Source: Halovulum sp039180525 (GTDB lineage: Bacteria > Pseudomonadota > Alphaproteobacteria > Rhodobacterales > Rhodobacteraceae). From it: a stretch of DNA of 64,000 nt. The notes beneath the pieces are model-generated. The model saw only the letters and a program-made list of their open reading frames with translations, made no database searches and had not been told where the DNA came from. The DNA lies in NCBI GenBank assembly GCA_039180525.1, contig JBCDDF010000006.1, positions 49,372 through 113,371 of the forward strand. Reading direction: 5' to 3'. This document shows positions 63,844-64,000 of the stretch, piece by piece. Position 1 is the first letter of the stretch, and the number at the start of each line of letters is the position of its first letter. The position numbers were made by a program, and so were the translations under genes.

Positions 63844-63866
63844 GAAACGCTCCAGTGGAGCGTTTC
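63844..63866. repeat. Perfect inverted repeat GAAACGCTCC/GGAGCGTTTC
   Basis: Ten-base perfect arms (63844-63853 and 63857-63866) flank a three-base AGT centre in the 198-base gap between frmA and the next gene. It may be a dispersed REP-type unit or an operator. Only one copy was found in the window. Confidence 0.6.
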
Positions 63867-63950
63867 AGCACCGAACGGGCGGAGCCTTGGCGGGTTCGGA
63901 ACCACGCCCACCGCTTGCGCGGCCGCTGCGGTGAAGGGTAGGGCACGTCC

Positions 63951-64000
63951 ATGCCCGTGACACAGACCATTCCTGACCGTCTGCTGGCGCCGGCGGCGGA
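63951..64000 (+). CDS. N-terminus of an unidentified protein, 3'-truncated by the window edge
   Basis: An ATG at 63951 opens a frame MPVTQTIPDRLLAPAA that runs to the end of the window. GGGTAGGG lies just upstream as a possible ribosome-binding site. Sixteen residues are not enough for a family assignment. Confidence 0.4.
   Translation, partial: MPVTQTIPDRLLAPAA

Overview
The window is GC-rich DNA from a member of the Alphaproteobacteria, most likely Rhodobacterales/Rhodobacteraceae. This is judged from gene content and style: hslO, CoA pyrophosphatase and cca close together, petABC, a SoxR with its canonical operator, ffs-dnaX-ybaB-recR, a TPP-riboswitch thiBPQ operon, betaine-type Rieske and dimethylglycine dehydrogenase-like enzymes, and a glutathione-dependent formaldehyde dehydrogenase. 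Many genes overlap by 1-4 bases. No rRNA, tRNA or CRISPR array was seen.

Layout. 1-6.5 kb: 3' part of hslO, an inserted MFS gene with an IS3-family transposase remnant, then nudL-like/cca/lysE-type genes, an NTF2-like gene behind a possible SOS box, and soxR with a divergent small ORF across a perfect sox box. 6.5-13.9 kb: hemF, three tandem ABC half-exporters in one overlapping operon, and tlyA, which appears to start at an ATA codon. 13.9-20 kb: a VOC protein, aroC with a HAD dehalogenase, a two-hairpin repeat, and a TPP riboswitch driving thiBPQ. 20-29.7 kb: petABC (cytochrome bc1), trmL, a DUF547 protein, an outer-membrane barrel, a histidine phosphatase/SnoaL fusion, a divergent AraC-type regulator/metallo-hydrolase pair, a 40-residue membrane peptide, and three gene-poor gaps.

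29.8-50.1 kb: a large, almost entirely minus-strand catabolic region. It holds a peptide-type ABC importer, an amine oxidase-like flavoprotein, two SDRs, an MttB-family methyltransferase lacking an amber codon, an aldehyde dehydrogenase, a DHDPS-family lyase, a GntR regulator with an operator-like palindrome, a two-domain FAD/GcvT demethylating dehydrogenase, a 79-residue protein, a Rieske oxygenase and a LysR regulator. A BCCT carrier is divergent at the far edge. Together they look like uptake and stepwise N-demethylation of a quaternary or tertiary amine, followed by oxidation of the carbon skeleton. The actual substrate cannot be read from sequence.

50.2-64 kb: nudC, the small SRP RNA, dnaX-ybaB-recR, a DMT exporter, a D-lyxose isomerase-like cupin, a secreted M10/RTX metalloprotease lacking the usual Met-turn methionine, a fourth ABC exporter, an acyl-CoA synthetase, a hidden 59-residue ORF, a four-EF-hand periplasmic protein, the formaldehyde dehydrogenase (which fits methyl groups released as formaldehyde by the demethylases) and the first codons of an unidentified gene.
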